Source of the DNA: an uncultured Ilumatobacter sp.
GTDB lineage: Bacteria > Actinomycetota > Acidimicrobiia > Acidimicrobiales > Ilumatobacteraceae
Assembly: GCA_938091165.1 (NCBI GenBank)
Contig: CALKNK010000008.1
Location: 1 to 17,331, forward strand
DNA length: 17,331 nt
Reading direction: 5' to 3'
The notes beneath the pieces were generated by a model. That model ran no database searches. It was given only the letters and a program-made list of their open reading frames with translations, and had not been told where the DNA came from. The first letter of the stretch is position 1, and each line of letters starts with the position of its first letter. Positions 1-7,397 of this stretch are shown here, in pieces. The position numbers were made by a program, and so were the translations under genes.

Positions 1-2040
1 GTCGTCGCTGCGCCAGCCCGAGCGCTTTTTGCTCCGTTCGCCGCGTTCAGTCCGGAGTGGCAGGCCATCGCTTGGGCGAACACGAACGAGATTGAGGTAC
101 GTGCCATCGATCTGCCGATGGCGCACACGTTTGCAGGCGCCGACGGGGATGACGCTTCTGCTGAACTGCTGGCCGATGCTGCTCCGCTTGACCCGCTACG
201 GGCACTGGCGCTTGCCGCTGGGGATACCGACCCGGAACGCTGGTGGGAGGATGTGATTGAGCATCGCGGCGACGGTACTCCAGCCTTCGAATCGGTCGCT
301 GACGCAATGGCCGCAGCGCGCGACGGCACGGTCACTTCGGTAGGCGAAGAGCGGCGAGAGGCCCACATGCGCCAAGCTATTCGCGCAGCAATCAAAGATG
401 GACACGAGTCAGTTGCAGTGATCTGCGGTGCGTGGCACGTACCTGCGCTCAATGTCGCGACCCACGCAGTGAAGGCCGACACGGCCACGCTCAGAGGGTT
501 GCCGAAGGTCAAGGTTGCGGCGGCTTGGGTTCCATGGACGCATCGTCGGCTTACGCAGGCTTCGGGCTACGGCGCCGGCGTAGCCAGTCCGGGTTGGTAC
601 CGGCACGTGTTTAATCACCCAGGACCCGACGGTGTTGCTCGGTTCTTTGTTGATGCAGCTCGCGTGCTGCGCGACCGCGGTCTGTCTGCATCGCCCGACC
701 ATCTGATTGGCGCAACCCGGCTGGCGGACTCACTCGCTGCGATGCGCGGTCGTCCGCGCCCGGGTCTGGCTGAGGTGCTCGACGCCGCGGACTCGGTGAT
801 GGGCGGCCTAGACCTGGTTCGCAGTGAGCTTGTCGTCGGTGAAGCGCTTGGCTCCGTTTCGGTGCATGCGCCTCAGGTACCGCTCGCACGTGATCTTGCC
901 AAGGAGCAGAAGAGGGCGCGTCTGAAGCCCGATTCGGCAGTGAAAATCGTCGAGGTGGATTTGCGGACTCCGATCGGGTTACGCAAGTCACACCTACTGC
1001 ATCGGCTGCTCGCGCTCGGAGTGCCCTGGGGGGTGCCGGAGGAAGGGCGCGGGTCATCGGGCACGTTCCGCGAGACCTGGCGCGTGGCGTGGGAACCCGA
1101 GCTGTCGGTCAGACTCGTCGAGCGATCAGGCTATGGAACCACCGTGGCATCGGCGGCATCGGCACGGCTCATCGAACGTGGGCGTGAAGCAAGCGGCCTC
1201 AAGGGGTTGATCGATGTGCTCGAAGCAGCGCTGTTCGCTGACCTATCCGAGGCTGTGCAACCCTGCGTTATGCGGCTTGCTGAACAGGCAGCGACTGATC
1301 CTGACATTGGCGAGTTGATGGACGCCGTCGTCCCGCTGGCGAACGCCTTGCGGTACGGCGATGTCCGGGGAACCGATGCGTCCTTGATGCGTACCGTGTT
1401 CGATGGCATCGTTGTCCGTATCCTCGCCGGTGCTGCCGTGGCATGCGGGCAACTAGACGACGATGCGGCAGTCGAGATGGTTGAACGGCTGGCAGGGGTG
1501 CAATCGGCGCTTGCGGTACTTAGCCACCCAGCTCGAGAGCGTGATTTCCCGGCATTGCTTGATCAGCTTGCTTCTGCCCGCAACGTTCACGGCCTTGTGC
1601 AAGGTCGAGCGACGCGACTCCTGCATGATGGCGGATCATGGCAGGAGATTGATGTCGAAAACCGTCTATCACAGGCACTGTCGCCTGGGACGCCCTCGGT
1701 TGTCGGCGCAGCGTTCATCGAGGGGTTCCTCGCTGGCTCTGGAACCGTGCTTGTCCACGATGCTGACTTGCTCGGCGTCGTTGATCGCTGGCTCTCGTCG
1801 TTGACGCCGGTGGCTTTCGATGCAGCGCTCGTCCTACTACGCCGAACTTTTGGCGGATTCGAATCAGCTCAACGGCGCCAGATCATGATGTTGTTGATGG
1901 GGCAGATGGCGTTACGGGATGTCGGCTTCGGTGTCGACGTTGACCCTGTTCGCTCCGCAGAAGCGCTCCGTACGGTTCGGCACCTCCTAGGTCTCGCCCT
2001 AACGGATGTGACTGCTGCGCCCGATGAGGTGCCAGTATGA
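1..2040 (+). CDS. DUF5682 family protein, 5' end outside the window
   Basis: The reading frame is open from base 1, so the true start is upstream; 679 residues are visible. The N-terminal stretch (SPEWQAIAWA, then EVRAIDLPMAH) and the later block GVPWG...SGTFRETWRVAWEPEL match what I know of the DUF5682 family, which is usually encoded next to a MoxR-type AAA ATPase and a vWA protein. The biochemical role is not established. Visible residues 116-146 hold EERREAHM followed by CGAWHVPAL, which resembles the Arg/Glu/His pattern of TraB/TIKI and erythromycin-esterase-like folds; that link is my inference. The last codon overlaps the start of the downstream vWA gene (ATGA), so the two are probably translationally coupled. 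No signal peptide or membrane segment is visible in the part present. Confidence 0.88.
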   Translation, partial: VVAAPARALFAPFAAFSPEWQAIAWANTNEIEVRAIDLPMAHTFAGADGDDASAELLADAAPLDPLRALALAAGDTDPERWWEDVIEHRGDGTPAFESVADAMAAARDGTVTSVGEERREAHMRQAIRAAIKDGHESVAVICGAWHVPALNVATHAVKADTATLRGLPKVKVAAAWVPWTHRRLTQASGYGAGVASPGWYRHVFNHPGPDGVARFFVDAARVLRDRGLSASPDHLIGATRLADSLAAMRGRPRPGLAEVLDAADSVMGGLDLVRSELVVGEALGSVSVHAPQVPLARDLAKEQKRARLKPDSAVKIVEVDLRTPIGLRKSHLLHRLLALGVPWGVPEEGRGSSGTFRETWRVAWEPELSVRLVERSGYGTTVASAASARLIERGREASGLKGLIDVLEAALFADLSEAVQPCVMRLAEQAATDPDIGELMDAVVPLANALRYGDVRGTDASLMRTVFDGIVVRILAGAAVACGQLDDDAAVEMVERLAGVQSALAVLSHPARERDFPALLDQLASARNVHGLVQGRATRLLHDGGSWQEIDVENRLSQALSPGTPSVVGAAFIEGFLAGSGTVLVHDADLLGVVDRWLSSLTPVAFDAALVLLRRTFGGFESAQRRQIMMLLMGQMALRDVGFGVDVDPVRSAEALRTVRHLLGLALTDVTAAPDEVPV

Positions 2041-3389
2041 AAGCTGGTACGGCGGGTACGGACGTTGTGCAGATGCCCCTTCCACAGGTCTCGGCTTCGG
2101 AACGGCGTCGACGATGGCGGTTGGTGCTCGGCGCAGCAGCTGAAGGAATTGATGACGAGCGGCAGCGCTGGGACCCACCGGGAGTCGCTGACCCGGGTAA
2201 AAACAAAAGTTCAACTCAAGGCGAAGGCACGGAAGGTGAAAGTGAAAGCGCAGGGGGCGCAGATGAGCAGCAGCGAGGTTCACAGGGGTCAGCGTCGAGG
2301 AGTGCTCCGGGGTCAGCGCCAGCAATCGGTGGTGATGACAAACGAGTCGATGCAGTTCTTGGGGCCCTCTATGACCGCAACGATGCGAGCTTGAGCGCCG
2401 GTACGCAGGGCAAACGACGTAGCGGCAACCGGGCTGGCGGGCTCGGACGGTCGAAGCCTGGAGTGGTGCGCTGGCTTGGCGATATTCGGACCTACTTTCC
2501 GACTCCGATGGTGCAGATTATGCAGCGTGACGCGGTCGAGCGACTCGACTTGAAGCAGTTGCTTCTCGAACCTGAGATGCTGCTGTCGGTTGAGCCCGAC
2601 ATTCACATGGTGACGCTGCTCGTTGAGCTCAATGCGATATTGCCTGACGAGACTCGCGTAACAGCGCGCCAAGTGATCGCAAAGGTGCTTGCGGACATCG
2701 AAGCGCGTTTGGTCGATCAGACCCGCCAGGCAGTGCGCGGGGCGCTGGCCAAGTCGGCGCGGACCCGTCGCCCACGACCAGGCGACATCAACTGGAATGA
2801 CACCATTGCTGCAAATCTTCAGCACTGGCTCCCTGAACACCGCACAGTTGTCCCCGAGCGTCTGATCGGTCACGGCCGTCGTCAGCGTAGTCTCGCCAAG
2901 GACGTCGTGATTGCTGTCGACCAGTCTGGGTCGATGGCCGACAGCGTGGTGTATGCGTCGCTGTTCGGCGGCGTACTTGCGCAGTTGCCAGCACTGCGCA
3001 CACGTTTCGTGACGTTCGATACCGCTGTTACTGATCTGACTGCATTCCTGCATGACCCGGTCGAGGTCCTCTTTGGTGTGCAACTTGGTGGGGGTACCGA
3101 CATAGCGAATGCGCTCGGCTACTGCCAGCAACTGATTGAGCGGCCGCGGCATAGTGTGCTGTTCCTTGTCACCGACTTATTTGAAGGTGGCAACATCGCC
3201 ACAATGCAGCGGCGTGTTGCTGAAATTGTTGCATCAGGCGTGCAAGTCGTGGTTTTGTTGGCGCTGAGTGACGAGGGTTCTCCGGTGCATGATCACGCGC
3301 AGGCGGCTGCACTTACGGCACTTGGAGCAACCGTGATGGCGACGACGCCAGCAGCATTCCCGCAAGTACTCGCTGATGCGCTGACCTGA
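2037..3389 (+). CDS. vWA domain-containing protein with complete MIDAS
   Basis: The product has 450 residues. Residues about 45-140 are a low-complexity, charged Gly/Ser/Gln/Glu-rich linker. Residues about 150-270 are an alpha-helical region ending in a basic patch (SARTRRPRPG) and NWNDTIAANLQHW. The vWA domain runs from about 288 to the C terminus. Its metal-ion-dependent adhesion site is intact: DQSGS starting at Asp295, Thr354 in GGGTD, and Asp380 in VTDL. The start ATG overlaps the stop of the DUF5682 gene by four bases. In known relatives such vWA proteins partner a MoxR-like ATPase, probably in metal insertion or protein remodelling. The ATPase is not in the window and would be expected upstream. 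No signal peptide is visible, so the protein is probably cytoplasmic. Confidence 0.9.
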   Translation: MKAGTAGTDVVQMPLPQVSASERRRRWRLVLGAAAEGIDDERQRWDPPGVADPGKNKSSTQGEGTEGESESAGGADEQQRGSQGSASRSAPGSAPAIGGDDKRVDAVLGALYDRNDASLSAGTQGKRRSGNRAGGLGRSKPGVVRWLGDIRTYFPTPMVQIMQRDAVERLDLKQLLLEPEMLLSVEPDIHMVTLLVELNAILPDETRVTARQVIAKVLADIEARLVDQTRQAVRGALAKSARTRRPRPGDINWNDTIAANLQHWLPEHRTVVPERLIGHGRRQRSLAKDVVIAVDQSGSMADSVVYASLFGGVLAQLPALRTRFVTFDTAVTDLTAFLHDPVEVLFGVQLGGGTDIANALGYCQQLIERPRHSVLFLVTDLFEGGNIATMQRRVAEIVASGVQVVVLLALSDEGSPVHDHAQAAALTALGATVMATTPAAFPQVLADALT

Positions 3390-3421
3390 TCAGCACACTG
3401 AACGTGTAGATTTTTGCTCGT

Positions 3422-3883
3422 ATGGGTCAGATGGTCGCCGTCACTGAGAAGCCGAGTTCCACACCTGGGGTAGTGCGTTTCGAAATTAATCGGACACTGT
3501 CTGGGCAAGGACACGAGCGGTTTCGCTCGGTGCTGGATGCGCATGGCGCCACACCATCGGATGAACTTGCTCGCCGGCTTTTTGGGACCGGCCAAGTCGC
3601 TGGCGTTCACGTGTACTCAAACATCATCACGGTTGACCTCGAAAAGGGCTTTGACTCGGCCGGGCTTTCTGATCTGGTCCGTGACATGTACACGTACTGG
3701 AAGCCCGGGGTGGAACCGCCATCGTTAGCCGATCTTCAGCCCGCCGAGCCTGCCGCTGCCGAAGTCGCCCCAGGTAGTGGCGGCAGCGATGACGCGCTGA
3801 GTGCGGCGGCACAACTCGTGCCGATGCATCTGCTCCAGCGTGGTAAGGCGGCTCGCGAGAAGTGGAACGCCAAGTCAGGCTGA
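3422..3883 (+). CDS. Small protein resembling NifU/Nfu N-terminal domain
   Basis: The product has 153 residues. Residues 12-75 follow the Nfu_N pattern: a TPG..RFEINRTL strand, an LARRLFGTGQVAGVHV segment, and then a strand like SNIITVDL. That domain normally assists iron-sulfur cluster handling, but this protein has no cysteine and lacks the CxxC NifU-like domain that carries a cluster in true Nfu proteins. A Pro/Ala/Gly-rich stretch (about 100-122) leads to a short helical, basic C-terminal tail. No strong Shine-Dalgarno precedes the ATG. A TAGATT element at 3407-3412 lies ten bases upstream and could be the -10 of a leaderless promoter. ATG at 3431 is an alternative start. The gene is certain enough; the Nfu_N assignment is moderate. 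Confidence 0.8.
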   Translation: MGQMVAVTEKPSSTPGVVRFEINRTLSGQGHERFRSVLDAHGATPSDELARRLFGTGQVAGVHVYSNIITVDLEKGFDSAGLSDLVRDMYTYWKPGVEPPSLADLQPAEPAAAEVAPGSGGSDDALSAAAQLVPMHLLQRGKAAREKWNAKSG

Positions 3884-3930
3884 TGTTGACGTTGCACTGC
3901 GCGGAGGTGTGAACCAACCTTCGCGTACGT

Positions 3931-4107
3931 TTGCATCGCCATACCGACCATTGGCCTGACTGGAACAAGGTGTGGTCATCGCGGGCGCTAGCGCAGGTGG
4001 TTATCGGGACATCACCAACTGGCGAGCAGTACGGATTGCCGTCAGCGACGCTGAGTGACTTGACCGAAGCACATCTTGCTGCTCGGGGCCATGCCGCTCG
4101 GAACTGA
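3931..4107 (+). CDS. Possible small ORF, 58 residues, unrecognised
   Basis: This fills part of the roughly 300-base gap between the NifU-like gene and imuA'. The frame is open from 3913 to a TGA at 4105-4107. The best starts are TTG 3931 or GTG 3970, neither with a convincing ribosome-binding site; a GGAGG at 3903-3907 is too far away. The peptide begins LHRHTDHWPDWNKVW and ends AARGHAARN. By my count most third codon positions are G or C, as in the neighbouring genes, which favours coding. I recognise no family. It could instead be the remnant of a longer gene or noncoding DNA. The rest of the gap holds nothing I can identify apart from the imuA' promoter and LexA box. Confidence 0.27.
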   Translation: MHRHTDHWPDWNKVWSSRALAQVVIGTSPTGEQYGLPSATLSDLTEAHLAARGHAARN

Positions 4108-4148
4108 TTGTTCAGAATGGGGTTGTTGGACGTTGCATTGGTCGCCTC

Positions 4149-4176
4149 TTGCTGTATCGAACGTATGTTCGATACA
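4149..4176 (+). promoter_or_regulatory. Putative imuA' promoter
   Basis: A TTGCTG at 4149-4154 and a GATACA at 4171-4176 are separated by 16 bases and could serve as -35 and -10 elements. The predicted transcription start would fall at about 4183-4185, on the ATG at 4185, implying a leaderless mRNA, which is common in actinobacteria. The LexA palindrome occupies the spacer and the -10, so bound repressor would block polymerase. This is inferred from sequence alone. Confidence 0.5.
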
Positions 4177-4177
4177 G
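4152..4177 (+). promoter_or_regulatory. LexA (SOS) operator upstream of imuA'
   Basis: Perfect 11-base inverted arms, CTGTATCGAAC and GTTCGATACAG, flank the spacer GTAT. The core at 4158-4171 fits the Gram-positive LexA consensus CGAAC-RNRY-GTTCG exactly (spacer G-T-A-T). It sits eight bases before the imuA' ATG. Together with a second box before dnaE2 this indicates SOS control, as known for the mycobacterial imuA'-imuB and dnaE2 genes. Confidence 0.92.
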
Positions 4178-4184
4178 TGCTGCA

Positions 4185-4919
4185 ATGGTAAATCCTTCTG
4201 TGCTGACCGCTCCTGGGTTGAGTGAGGTGCTCGCAGCGCTCGGTGATCGAGTGGCCCCAGTATCGATGGCGTTCGAGCGGACGCTGCCCACGCCAGCCGA
4301 CTGTGTCGACCTCTTTGCCGAAGGAGGACTAGTGCGTGGCCGAACGTTGTCGTTCGCAGGCCCAGCGGCCACCACGGTCATGCTGCGGCTCGTGGCTGCC
4401 GCCATTGAAGCGGGGGGATGGATGGCGGTGATTGATGTGCCGACGTTGGGGCTTGATGCTGCGAGTGAATTGGGCATTGCACTTGAACGTGTCGTTGCGG
4501 TTGACACCCAGGATCCAGACGTGTGGGCTGATGTCGTTGCGGCAGCAGCTGATGGCTTCGAAGTGTTGGTCACCCGAGTGCCGAGTGAGGTTCGGTCGTC
4601 AACGCTGCGCAGGGTCATCGCACGATTACAGCAGCGCGGTGTCGTGATGATGGTTGTCGGCGACCCTGGACCACTGGCGTGTGACGGTGTGATCGACACT
4701 GGTCATCAGGTCTGGACCGGTGTTGGAGGTGGATGGGGCCGGCTGGAGCAGCGAGTTGTCGAAGTCACTGCAGCGGGACGTCGACTCCCCGGTGAGCGTC
4801 GCCGAAAAATGGAGTTCCCGGTGCCTGAGTTGCAGAACGCCGAGGTGGATAATGCTGAGAGAGGTGGCGTTGCGGCAGAGCGTGCACCGTCGATCAATCA
4901 GCTTTCCGCTGCGAGTTAG
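4185..4919 (+). CDS. imuA': ImuA'-like mutasome accessory protein
   Basis: The product has 244 residues from the ATG at 4185. A longer frame from TTG 4149 exists, but it would place the LexA operator inside the coding sequence, so I reject it. The protein has a RecA-like core: a strand and loop SFAGPAATT at about 56-64 where RecA has its Walker A, then WMAVIDVPTLG and a Walker B-like strand VVMMVVGD at about 153-160. The loop has no GKT/S lysine, so ATP binding by the usual means is unlikely; actinobacterial ImuA' proteins are known to be divergent from RecA here. A polar C-terminal tail follows residue about 200. In mycobacteria ImuA' binds ImuB and is needed for DnaE2-dependent mutagenesis. 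The imuB start lies four bases after its stop, so the two form an operon. The identification rests on size, fold pattern, LexA box and the imuB neighbour. Confidence 0.87.
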   Translation: MVNPSVLTAPGLSEVLAALGDRVAPVSMAFERTLPTPADCVDLFAEGGLVRGRTLSFAGPAATTVMLRLVAAAIEAGGWMAVIDVPTLGLDAASELGIALERVVAVDTQDPDVWADVVAAAADGFEVLVTRVPSEVRSSTLRRVIARLQQRGVVMMVVGDPGPLACDGVIDTGHQVWTGVGGGWGRLEQRVVEVTAAGRRLPGERRRKMEFPVPELQNAEVDNAERGGVAAERAPSINQLSAAS

Positions 4920-4923
4920 TGTC

Positions 4924-6561
4924 ATGGTGACGCGGATGGTCACGGTGTGGCTTCCTGACTGGCCAGTCGTTGCTGCTGGCTACAACGGAAATCTTCCGGC
5001 GGCGGTGGTGTCGGCAAATCGAGTGGTGGCTCGTAGTGCAGCAGCAGCAGCAGCAGGGGTGATGATCGGACAGCGTCGGCGCCAGGCGCAGCGTCGGTGT
5101 CCGGAGATCGAATTGGTCGATCACGATCCTGCTCGGGATGCGCGCGAATTTGAGCCGGTAGTCCGTGCTGTTGCCGAGGTATCTCCGCGACTTGATGTGA
5201 TCGAACCCGGATGGGTCAGCCTGGCGGCACGAGGGCCAGCGAAGTACTTCGGCGGTGATGTTGCGGTGGCTGAGCATTTGCAACACATCGTTGCTGAAGC
5301 TGGGGTGGTGGTACGCGCCGGTGTCGGTGTGGCCGATGGTCGGTTCTCGTCGAGTGTGGCGGCTCGATTGTCGGTACGTCATGACAGTCCGGTGGTCGTC
5401 GAGTCGCAGCAATCGCCATCCTTTTGTGCACCACTCCCGATCGGATGGTTGCAGACACTTGGTGAATCCGACCCAGAAATGATCGATCTCTTCACTCGTC
5501 TCGGCCTGCGTCGCCTCGGCGACCTGGCGTCGCTTGATCCTGCTGACGTGCTCGGCCGGTTCGGACATCCAGGGTTGCATGCGCACCGTTTGGCTACGGG
5601 GATTGATATTCGTCTACCAAGTACCACTGACCCAGCCCCAGAGCGTCGACTGGGCCATACTCCCGAAGATCCAGTGGCACAGGCCTCTGCAGTGGTGTTC
5701 GTTGCGAAGCAGCTAGCTGACGAACTTGGACAGTCCTTGGCGGCGACCGGGCGGGTGTGTACTCGGCTGGTTGTCGAACTCGAGACCGAGCACGGTGAAC
5801 GGTCTGAGAGGTCCTGGTACCGGTCAACGGGGTTGAATGCGTCAGCAATGGTCGAGCGAGTGCGTTGGCAACTCGATGCGTGGGTTAATTTGCCGCGAGG
5901 GAGCGAGCACGAGATCACCGGTGGCGTCGCCCTGATCCGGTTGACGCCTGATGAAGTATGTGCCGACGTCGGGAGCCAGTTGGGACTGTGGGGCGGGCAG
6001 TCAGAAGCTGACCGTCAGGCGGCGCGGACCATAGCTCGGCTGACCAGTATCACATCCGACGAGGCAGTCACTGTGCCGGTCTGGAACGGAGGTAGGTTGC
6101 CGGCTGATCGATATCGATGGGTTTCGGCCTCGAATGTCGATCTCGACGAACGGGCGCGGTCGGTATCAGGCGCTGATCCGAGGAGCGCTCCCACCGAGCC
6201 GTGGCCTGGGGCGATGCCGGCCCCGTCGCCTTCGACAGTTTTCGCTGACCCTTACCCGGCCGAGGTGCTTGATGATGCCGGGCAGCTCGTGTGGGTGAGC
6301 GGTCGAGGTGTGGTATCGGCGTCACCAGCTCAGTTCCGGCTGATGTCCGGTGGCGAAGCATCAGGGTGGCGACCGGGTCGGACTCGTCATATTGCAGCCT
6401 GGGCAGGGCCGTGGCCGATCGATGAGCGGTGGTGGGAACCAGAGGGCCACCAGCGCCTTGCTCGATTCCAGATGATCATTGAAGATGCAGCAGGGGGCCA
6501 ACGCGGCTATCTCATTGTGGCCGAACATCGCCGATGGTGGGTCGCTGCCCTTTACGACTGA
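4924..6561 (+). CDS. imuB: ImuB, catalytically inactive Y-family polymerase-like mutasome hub
   Basis: The product has 545 residues from ATG 4924, four bases after the imuA' stop. It has a Y-family polymerase fold: an N-terminal strand VWLPDWPVVAA (residues 8-18) where active enzymes have a catalytic Asp, helix NRVVARS...AAGV, and DVIEPGW (about 91-97) where active enzymes have SIDE. The catalytic acidic residues are therefore missing, as in known ImuB. A helix-hairpin-helix-like segment (LRRLGDLASLDPADVLGRFG) follows around residues 195-215. QLGLWG at residues 352-357 is a beta-clamp-binding motif, at essentially the position I recall for mycobacterial ImuB. The C-terminal part (about 360-545) is the ImuB-specific extension that binds DnaE2 and ImuA' in mycobacteria. 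An in-frame run of six GCA codons lies at 5038-5055. The next gene downstream is convergent, so the imuA'-imuB operon ends here. Confidence 0.93.
   Translation: MVTRMVTVWLPDWPVVAAGYNGNLPAAVVSANRVVARSAAAAAAGVMIGQRRRQAQRRCPEIELVDHDPARDAREFEPVVRAVAEVSPRLDVIEPGWVSLAARGPAKYFGGDVAVAEHLQHIVAEAGVVVRAGVGVADGRFSSSVAARLSVRHDSPVVVESQQSPSFCAPLPIGWLQTLGESDPEMIDLFTRLGLRRLGDLASLDPADVLGRFGHPGLHAHRLATGIDIRLPSTTDPAPERRLGHTPEDPVAQASAVVFVAKQLADELGQSLAATGRVCTRLVVELETEHGERSERSWYRSTGLNASAMVERVRWQLDAWVNLPRGSEHEITGGVALIRLTPDEVCADVGSQLGLWGGQSEADRQAARTIARLTSITSDEAVTVPVWNGGRLPADRYRWVSASNVDLDERARSVSGADPRSAPTEPWPGAMPAPSPSTVFADPYPAEVLDDAGQLVWVSGRGVVSASPAQFRLMSGGEASGWRPGRTRHIAAWAGPWPIDERWWEPEGHQRLARFQMIIEDAAGGQRGYLIVAEHRRWWVAALYD
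5038..5055 (+). repeat. (GCA)6 trinucleotide repeat within imuB
   Basis: Six perfect in-frame GCA codons encode six consecutive alanines, following Ser in RSAAAAAAGV. The stretch corresponds to an alanine-rich palm helix that is common in ImuB. A length change would add or remove alanines without a frameshift. Confidence 0.9.
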
Positions 6562-6620
6562 TCCAGGTCATGACCGTTTCGGTGGTTTGCCGGATCGTTG
6601 ATGGCGTTGGAAGTGAGGTG

Positions 6621-7397
6621 TCAGGCAGCGCCGATGGTGTCATGGGTTTCGGTGACAGCGCGGAATCTGGCGGGGCCGATGACGTCATTGGCAAGACGAA
6701 ATCCCACACCACGGACGGTGTGGATTACCTTCGTGGCCGGAGCCGCCTTGTCGAGCTTGCGACGCAGATTTGACAGATGTACGTCGACGACATGACTGTC
6801 GCCAACCCATTGAGGGCCCCACACTGCATCGAGTAGCTCTTCGCGAGTCCACACTTCGGTGGGTCGACGGCAGAGCTGTTCAAGCAAGGAGAACTCGATG
6901 CGAGTGGTCTGTACCTCTTCGCCTTCAACGTAGGCTTCGCGTCGACCAAGATCCATGGTGAGCGGGCCGAGTACGAGCAGCGGGATGGGTGCTGTTTCGA
7001 TGCGCTGTTGGAGTTGACGTGGACGGCGGAGCATTGCATGGCAGCGCGCAGCGAGTTCACCGACGTGCAGTGGAGTTGAGATGGCATCGTCGGCGCCAGC
7101 ATGCAGCACAGCGGCGCGGATTCGGTGTTCGCCGGGGCCCGCGATGCACAGCACGTACTGCTCAGACGAGTGGCGAAGTGTTTTAAAAAGTGGGAGACCT
7201 TCAGGCGTCATTAGTTGTGCATCGACAAGCAAGATGTCAGGGGAGAACGACTGGGCAAGCACGGTGGTTGCCTCTGGATCAATCGGAGCACTCACACAGA
7301 AACCGCTGGCACGGAGGCCAGCCACGGCGATGTCTCGCAGATCGGCGTCTGTGACTGCGATCAGGATGCGTGGTGCAAGACTTATTTCAAGGTCCAT
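6621..7397 (-). CDS. OmpR/PhoB-family response regulator with atypical receiver
   Basis: The product has 258 residues. The receiver domain (about 9-125) is followed by a winged-helix Trans_reg_C domain (about 138-236). The DNA-binding half is canonical: LLEQLCRRPTEVWTREELLDAVWG, the recognition-helix region VVDVHLSNLRRKLD, and the wing TVRGVGFRL. The receiver keeps the phospho-acceptor candidate Asp59 (DILLVDAQL). However, the acidic Mg-binding pair after strand 1 reads Val15-Thr16 (ILIAVTDAD), and the conserved beta-5 Lys of the usual K-P pair is Thr108 (ISTPL). Normal phosphorylation is therefore doubtful. No histidine kinase gene is in the window. The ATG at 7397 follows a modest GGAAG-type ribosome-binding site. 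The gene lies opposite to, and between, imuB and the NUDIX/dnaE2 genes, convergent with the former and divergent from the latter. Targets are unknown. Confidence 0.93.
   Translation of the reverse strand: MDLEISLAPRILIAVTDADLRDIAVAGLRASGFCVSAPIDPEATTVLAQSFSPDILLVDAQLMTPEGLPLFKTLRHSSEQYVLCIAGPGEHRIRAAVLHAGADDAISTPLHVGELAARCHAMLRRPRQLQQRIETAPIPLLVLGPLTMDLGRREAYVEGEEVQTTRIEFSLLEQLCRRPTEVWTREELLDAVWGPQWVGDSHVVDVHLSNLRRKLDKAAPATKVIHTVRGVGFRLANDVIGPARFRAVTETHDTIGAA

Noticed and set aside
2313..3152. Long minus-strand open frame (279 residues) opposite the vWA gene
   Set aside because: It lies wholly antisense to a well-supported vWA domain with intact motifs, and its translation resembles no family; it is a composition shadow.
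4720..4923. Upstream extension of imuB into imuA'
   Set aside because: The extension overlaps the imuA' coding sequence, and the family N terminus (VTVWLPDW) begins right after ATG 4924.
4894..5586. Minus-strand open frame opposite imuB
   Set aside because: The translation is His/Arg-rich without domain pattern, and imuB on the other strand is certain.
6560..6600. Terminator between the convergent imuB and regulator genes
   Set aside because: There is a ten-base palindrome GGTCATGACC and a four-base stem nearby, but no stable stem with a T-run.
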